NCBI RefSeq assembly: GCF_010470675.1
Contig: NZ_VOIQ01000007.1
Location: forward strand, 55,188 to 119,187
Length of the DNA stretch: 64,000 nucleotides
Reading direction: 5' to 3'
DNA from: Desulfovibrio sp. JC010
GTDB lineage: Bacteria > Desulfobacterota > Desulfovibrionia > Desulfovibrionales > Desulfovibrionaceae
The translations under genes were made by a program, and so were the position numbers. Position 1 is the first letter of the stretch. Each line of letters begins with the position of its first letter. This document shows positions 59,774-64,000 of the stretch, piece after piece. Under the pieces are notes generated by a model. That model was not told the DNA's origin. It did not search any database and was given only the letters and a program-made list of their open reading frames with translations.

Positions 59774-60913
59774 CTAATTACAGGTGGTCAGCACCATTAC
59801 CCGTCCGTATCCGGCGGGAGGCGATACCCATGTGTCAGTAACGTCTTTGATGCGCAGATGAACGCGCCAGTTGTCGCCTTCGTCCGTCGCCCATGACTGG
59901 ACGGCAACGAAGGCCTGCGACTCTGCACCCTCGGCAAATACAGCCGGGGCCACGAAAATCTGCGGAACTGAAGTCACGCCCGGGGGGCAGGTCGGTTTGG
60001 GGATCAGCTCACCGTCTGAAGCGTAGGTGGCATCTTTGAAAAGCTGGGAATTGCCGGTGTCGGCGAGGATCTGCGGTTCGCCTTCACGGCAGATGTAAAG
60101 ACCAACTGCAGGATCAAAGAAGATACGTCCTTCTTTCTCCGGATCTCCGCAAAAGCCGGTCGCATCGATGTCGGCGATGGTGTGCTCGTCGAATTGGATT
60201 TCCTTCACATTCTCAATGGCGTGATCGGTCATGTCCAGCTCAGTGGACATTTCGTTCAACTCAGGATGGCCGGGAACTTCCACGCGATAGAGGAAGTCTT
60301 GGCTGAGATCTCCTTCACGCAGGAAAGCGCGACCACCGATGTGGCCGGGGCTGGGAACCGGAATGTTGGTTCCGGCAAGATTGACGGTCCAACCTCCGTA
60401 GGAGCCGCGCAGCTCGGTAGAGCTTTGACCGGGAAGATCTCCGGTGGGGATGTAGCCCCCGGCACCGCCGACCATAGCCGCAGCTGACGGAGCAGAAGCA
60501 GTGCCGAAATGTTTGTCATTTGCGGCCGTGCGTCCGCCATAGGTCAGGACGATGACTTGCAGGTCGTCCGCGTTGGGTTCGAGCACGTAAATTCCGTACT
60601 GCTGGCCCCAGCCGTTGCGATCTTGGAATCCGGAAGGCAGGAAGTTTCCGGAGCGGAGCTGGGCCATGGTCACAGCGGTGGCACTGCTGGCCGTGGAAGA
60701 GCTGATCAGATCTGCATAATGTTCCTTGGCATAGTCGGAAGCCGCATCAAGGACAGTGGCAAGATGCTTGCTGACACTCTTCTGCTTGATATTTTCAAAG
60801 CCTTGGTGCTGCATGTTTGAGAGCATTGGTGAAATCACGGCAAGGATGAGTAATGCCGCAAGAGCATCCATCATGCCGAATCCGGATTGTTTATTTTTAG
60901 GATTGATTTTCAT
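59774..60913 (-). CDS. pilV: Thin-pilus tip adhesin PilV
   Basis: 379 residues. Prepilin-like N-terminus KQSGFGMMDALAALLILAVI, cleavable after Gly11; residue 5 of the mature chain would be Asp, where pilins usually have Glu. The shaft region resembles R64 PilV (DRNGWGQQYGIYVLEPNAD, FLREGDLSQDFLYRVEVPGH). The C-terminal receptor-binding part ends in GRVMVLTTCN. No shufflon repeats or rci recombinase gene are seen here. Confidence 0.86.
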   Translation of the reverse strand: MKINPKNKQSGFGMMDALAALLILAVISPMLSNMQHQGFENIKQKSVSKHLATVLDAASDYAKEHYADLISSSTASSATAVTMAQLRSGNFLPSGFQDRNGWGQQYGIYVLEPNADDLQVIVLTYGGRTAANDKHFGTASAPSAAAMVGGAGGYIPTGDLPGQSSTELRGSYGGWTVNLAGTNIPVPSPGHIGGRAFLREGDLSQDFLYRVEVPGHPELNEMSTELDMTDHAIENVKEIQFDEHTIADIDATGFCGDPEKEGRIFFDPAVGLYICREGEPQILADTGNSQLFKDATYASDGELIPKPTCPPGVTSVPQIFVAPAVFAEGAESQAFVAVQSWATDEGDNWRVHLRIKDVTDTWVSPPAGYGRVMVLTTCN

Positions 60914-60921
60914 CTTTGCTC

Positions 60922-61359
60922 CTATGGTCTGATCACGCTGACGATATTACCGTTGGGGATGAAGGATGGCAGGGCTATTCCGGTCCCATGAGCTGTGACC
61001 AGTGATCCACTGCGTTTGATTCCAATGGCGTAGGACTCCATGAATAAATCCATGATTTCTCCGGCTTCAGCTCCTTGAACCGGACCCCAGACATAGATGT
61101 TCCCGCCGTCCGGTCGGTTGGTCCATGCACGCATGGATTTCCAACCGGACGGCAGGTCAAGGAGTGATATGGGGATGGGAATTCCTCCGAAAGCATTGGG
61201 GCGTGCTATGGCAAAATCGTTCACAGCATTACGGTAGGTGCCGAAATTAACGGCAACAGCTTTAGCTTTTCCCTGCTTTACTTCATGCTGAAGAAAGGAG
61301 TCCGGTGTCAGCATTGCCAGCAACCCAAGCATGGTGAAGAGAACTGCGAACATCTTCAT
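60922..61359 (-). CDS. pilM: Thin-pilus protein PilM
   Basis: 145 residues, the length of R64 PilM. One N-terminal hydrophobic segment (MFAVLFTMLGLLAMLTP), then a periplasmic domain with FGTYRNAVNDFAIARPNA and LPSGWKSMRAW. Exact role in pilus biogenesis is not established. Overlaps the ATPase gene by 4 nt. Confidence 0.82.
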   Translation of the reverse strand: MKMFAVLFTMLGLLAMLTPDSFLQHEVKQGKAKAVAVNFGTYRNAVNDFAIARPNAFGGIPIPISLLDLPSGWKSMRAWTNRPDGGNIYVWGPVQGAEAGEIMDLFMESYAIGIKRSGSLVTAHGTGIALPSFIPNGNIVSVIRP

Positions 61360-62336
61360 ATCTTTTGTATCCCGTAGAAGTTGATGATGTTCTCTTGGTC
61401 ACGCATCTCTTCTTCCAGAGCGATCATTTCATTGTTTTTAATCTTGGCGCGTAATCCGACGTATTCATCTGTGAAGGGTGCCAGCAGGAATTGAGGGACG
61501 TTGAGAACTTTCTGTCCGTTTTCGTCTTCCTCAAGTTGCTGATGAACGACCGCAAGCAATCCTTGAGCGAGGTTTTGACTGGCGATTTCCCCATCTATTT
61601 CACGGGCCATAGTCACCAATCTTTCAAGAGCGGTTACAAGGTCGAACCCATGCATGGTGGCAACGACAATCTGTTTGTCAGAACCTAGGCAGACCCGCAG
61701 AGCTTCGCTTGCCGCGTATTTGCTGCGGATTTCGCCGATGTAGATGATGTTGGGAGAGGCAAAACGATGGGACCTTTCTATGCCTTCAGCCAGATCTTCT
61801 TCGCGTTCAATCTCGGCCTGAAAGCAGAAACCGTATTCTCCATGCTTGCCGTCAAGAGGCATTTCTGCAGGATTTTCAAAGCTGACAGCATGGCCGCCGA
61901 GAGTTGAGAGTCGTGTCCCTACCAGAGATGATGCGCTGTAAGTTTTACCTGAAGCCTGAGCACCGGTGAAAAGCACCAGACCTTTGCTCTGTTCCGCAGA
62001 AAGAAGCCATTCTGCAATTGGTTCAGGCATTCCGATATTATTGAAGTTTTCGACCTGCTCCTGAATGCGGCGCAGGAAGAAAACTTTACCACTGCCCCAA
62101 TCCACACCTTCATAAAGGGCGACCCTGTAGCTGATTTCCTCATGGATGACTCTAAAAGTGTGTCGTCCAGTCTTTTCATGAACTTTGAGGACTTCCTTGT
62201 GCAGGATTTCAATTTCCTTTTTGATGTCCTCTGTACAGGGAACGAGTTTTTGGCCGCAGGAATCGCAGCCTTTCATAAAAGCCTCCCCGCTTTCATGAAG
62301 TATAAGATCTGTGAATGATGCACTTTTGAGTGTCAT
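61356..62336 (-). CDS. Pilus ATPase, PilT/GspE superfamily
   Basis: 326 residues. Walker A LFTGAQASGKTYSASS, Asp box with EREEDLAEGIERS, Walker B-like IIYIGEIRS, His box MHGFDLVTALERL. Short like PilT retraction ATPases. R64 itself encodes PilQ for assembly; the tail of a second ATPase gene is at the right edge, so this one may be the retraction or accessory motor. The N-terminus has CDSCGQKLVPC, possibly zinc-binding. Confidence 0.85.
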   Translation of the reverse strand: MTLKSASFTDLILHESGEAFMKGCDSCGQKLVPCTEDIKKEIEILHKEVLKVHEKTGRHTFRVIHEEISYRVALYEGVDWGSGKVFFLRRIQEQVENFNNIGMPEPIAEWLLSAEQSKGLVLFTGAQASGKTYSASSLVGTRLSTLGGHAVSFENPAEMPLDGKHGEYGFCFQAEIEREEDLAEGIERSHRFASPNIIYIGEIRSKYAASEALRVCLGSDKQIVVATMHGFDLVTALERLVTMAREIDGEIASQNLAQGLLAVVHQQLEEDENGQKVLNVPQFLLAPFTDEYVGLRAKIKNNEMIALEEEMRDQENIINFYGIQKI

Positions 62337-62348
62337 GTGACCCCTCTA

Positions 62349-62831
62349 CTAGTTGGAGTAATCGGAGGTGAAAGCAATGGTGTTGCTGTCTTGGAGTTGC
62401 CCGGTAATGGCTGCAACCATTCCGCTGCCTTGAGTTATTTCAACTCCATTTACTGAAAGGCTTTTCCATGATTCAAAAGTGGCCAGCTTTACGCAGGCAT
62501 ATTCTGGAATTTCGTTTGAAGTAATTATGTAGGTGCTGGGATCGGTTCCTGTTTCAACGGTAACTGCACCATCCCATACGTTGCGCACTTCACCGTTCCC
62601 TTTGACCATTGATGTTGGAACGATTTTGTTTTTGACGGCAATATTGGTGGTGAGTCCTGTAAAATCCGGTTCGCCTTTGTAGAGATTTTTAACTTCAAGC
62701 TTAAAGGTAGAAATGTTCTGTTGCGCAGTCGTGATCATCTCGTTTTCCCTTCCAGACTTGATCCTGAGTGCTGTTGTTCCAAGAAGTACTGCGATGATAA
62801 CCAGAACGCCTGTGAGTTCGAGTAAGTTCAT
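62349..62831 (-). CDS. pilS: Major type IVb pilin PilS-like, leaderless
   Basis: 160 residues. Starts MNLLELTGVLVIIAVLLG, a pilin helix with Glu5, but without the usual leader peptide. An in-frame TAG lies 12 nt before the ATG, so no leader can be added in this frame. The C-terminal domain resembles R64-type PilS (NKIVPTSMVKGNGEVRNVWDG; CVKLATFESW). Second gene after pilR in the visible pil cluster. Confidence 0.83.
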   Translation of the reverse strand: MNLLELTGVLVIIAVLLGTTALRIKSGRENEMITTAQQNISTFKLEVKNLYKGEPDFTGLTTNIAVKNKIVPTSMVKGNGEVRNVWDGAVTVETGTDPSTYIITSNEIPEYACVKLATFESWKSLSVNGVEITQGSGMVAAITGQLQDSNTIAFTSDYSN

Positions 62832-62842
62832 TTTTTTATCTC

Positions 62843-63913
62843 CTAGTAGGCCATGTTCAGGCCGGATTGTTGTTGAATGTCGGACATTGCCAGAACAATG
62901 TTGGACACCAGATAAGCTATTGTGATGATGCAGCCGTAATTGATAATTTTGGCTTGCGTCTGTACCTTTTCAACCCCTTCTGCCAGCATTTCTTCAGCTA
63001 TGAGATAGAGCTGGCTGTGGAAATTGCTGAGTCTTGAGTAAATACGCAGGTCCTCGATGATTTCTTTGGTTGGGAACTGGTATCCGGAGTCGTCCAGAGC
63101 CGGACCTAATTTTTTACCTTTGGTAAGTTGAGCTAGGACTGACTGGAGTCGTTCTCTGAGCCACGGACCTGTGTCTGGAATAGCCAGCATTTTTTCTATT
63201 GCGGTAGAAAGCTGGATTCCTGATTTCATGAGAATGGCGAGAGTAAACAGCCAAAGGCTGCCGATGATCAGTCGGTAGAATGACCATGGCGGAATGGAGT
63301 CAAAGCGGACGCGGATATTCCCGGTCCAGATTTTGATGGTGGCTAAGGAGAGCAGGCCCGAAAGTATGATTACGGCAAAAAGAATCGTTCCTGCGGTGGA
63401 ATCAATAAAGCAGGAGACCCGATAAAGAAGTTTTGCTCCGTCACTCCAGTTTTCCGGGTTGGATATCTGGATATAATTGGGCATGGCATATCTTGAGAAT
63501 ACAATCAGCAAAGTGATGAGTGCGCTGATCAGTAATGCAGGATAGGCTAAAGCCTTACGCATGGAGCCGATAATCTTCATTCTTGCCTGAATCAGCTGCA
63601 CTGCAAGATCAAGCGATTCGTACAGTTTACCGGATGTAATCCCACTATCGATGAGCATTACTTCTTCGGCAGGGATGAAACCCTGCATGGCTTGATGGAG
63701 TTTACTTCCGCCATCCAGACGGCTGGATATTTCTGCCAGAACAAGAGACAGTGGGCTTCGTTGCTTGGCGTATCTTTCCTGAAGTTCAGCAACGCTTTCT
63801 GCCACGATGACACCATGCCGGGTCAGTGCTGCCAGTTTTCTGTAGAACCTGATTCGCACAGGAGCATTGAAGAAGAGCTTGGCAAGTATTCTATTCAGAT
63901 CAGGACGCTGCAT
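62843..63913 (-). CDS. pilR: Pilus inner-membrane platform protein PilR (GspF/PilC family)
   Basis: 356 residues from the ATG at 63913; an in-frame ATG 36 nt earlier gives a longer form. GspF-type domains repeated twice: FYRKLAALTRHGVIVAESVA and LWLFTLAILMKSGIQLSTAI; three TM segments including ALAYPALLISALITLLIVFS. Anchors the assembly ATPase in the inner membrane. Overlaps the end of the upstream ATPase gene by 14 nt. Confidence 0.88.
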   Translation of the reverse strand: MQRPDLNRILAKLFFNAPVRIRFYRKLAALTRHGVIVAESVAELQERYAKQRSPLSLVLAEISSRLDGGSKLHQAMQGFIPAEEVMLIDSGITSGKLYESLDLAVQLIQARMKIIGSMRKALAYPALLISALITLLIVFSRYAMPNYIQISNPENWSDGAKLLYRVSCFIDSTAGTILFAVIILSGLLSLATIKIWTGNIRVRFDSIPPWSFYRLIIGSLWLFTLAILMKSGIQLSTAIEKMLAIPDTGPWLRERLQSVLAQLTKGKKLGPALDDSGYQFPTKEIIEDLRIYSRLSNFHSQLYLIAEEMLAEGVEKVQTQAKIINYGCIITIAYLVSNIVLAMSDIQQQSGLNMAY

Positions 63914-64000
63914 TCGGCCTCTCCACGATTTTAGAACCTGCCATTTCATCGAAGCCGGTTGCGGAAATACCCTTGCTGAAATCGTCAGAGACTTTGGCGT
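63900..64000 (-). CDS. C-terminal end of the upstream pil gene (likely assembly ATPase PilQ)
   Basis: Only the last 32 codons and stop are in the window (FSKGISATGFDEMAGSKIVE, then RPNAAS). Frame is open to the edge, overlaps the pilR start, and position matches R64 gene order (pilQ-pilR-pilS). No ATPase motif is visible in the fragment, so the identity is by position. Confidence 0.55.
   Translation of the reverse strand, partial: AKVSDDFSKGISATGFDEMAGSKIVERPNAAS

Larger units (their letters stand above)
26497..64000. mobile_element. Integrative conjugative element (left part)
   Basis: From the tRNA-Leu fragment to the right edge and beyond. It contains a tyrosine integrase, Xis-like and CI/CII-like regulators, cargo genes, relaxase with MobC, topoisomerase III, TraF-type peptidase, VirD4, VirB10 and an R64-like thin-pilus cluster. 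VirB4, other channel genes and the right attachment site are not in the window. No phage structural genes are seen, so it is an ICE and not a prophage despite phage-type regulators. Confidence 0.88.

Noticed and set aside
59123-60913. R64-type shufflon
   Set aside because: No inverted 19-bp-type sfx repeats, no partial pilV segments and no rci recombinase gene are visible in the window.
26497-64000. Prophage
   Set aside because: CI, CII and Rha-type regulators are present, but no capsid, terminase or tail-assembly genes; relaxase, VirD4, VirB10 and pil genes show a conjugative element.

Overview
The window looks like chromosome from an anaerobic, Gram-negative, sulfate-reducer-type deltaproteobacterium (Desulfovibrio or Maridesulfovibrio-like). 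This is an inference from gene content: FdhE, an anaerobic ThiH-based thiamine operon, many periplasmic-binding-protein sensors, HD-GYP and cyclase signalling. A large integrative conjugative element (ICE) has inserted at a tRNA-Leu gene.

Chromosomal part (1 to about 26.5 kb): fdhE; three paralogous family-3 solute-binding proteins; thiSGHFE (minus strand) behind a TPP riboswitch with its own terminator; a large lipoprotein of unknown function; phoU; yhdT-panF; a class III adenylate cyclase overlapping a family-1 solute-binding protein; a divergent sensor operon (binding lipoprotein, PAS histidine kinase with a pseudo-receiver, REC-HD-GYP response regulator); and a four-gene chaperone-usher-like pilus operon whose usher carries SPOR domains at both ends.

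ICE (about 26.5 kb to beyond the right edge): the left boundary is a 3' fragment of tRNA-Leu(UAA) next to a tyrosine integrase. A phage-like control region follows (Xis/AlpA-like, CII-like, divergent Cro/CI-like pair). Then comes an AT-rich cargo region: a membrane-anchored NERD protein, a PARIS-like pair (AAA ATPase plus DUF4435 TOPRIM), an HNH nuclease with a Tat-like N-terminus, a methyltransferase, and an eight-gene operon. That operon combines a complete Liv-type ABC importer with an isoprenyl diphosphate synthase homologue, a 64-residue peptide gene and a two-TM membrane protein. A 0.5-kb non-coding stretch with short repeats and a long hairpin (candidate oriT) precedes a Rha-like gene, mobC and a MOBP-type relaxase, then a DUF262-HEPN pair.

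From 46.6 kb to the right edge all genes lie on the minus strand and form the transfer module. It holds an ArdC/zincin/TOPRIM primase-like protein, topoisomerase III, a TraF-type peptidase, a putative replication protein with iteron-like 24-bp repeats inside its gene, the VirD4 coupling protein, VirB10, and an R64-type thin-pilus (pil) cluster in which a tail-collar protein follows PilV.

The best candidate for an undescribed system is the 35.2-41.7 kb operon. A small peptide, a prenyl-synthase-fold enzyme and a dedicated importer on a mobile element suggest, as a hypothesis only, production or uptake of a prenylated signal or of an isoprenoid.
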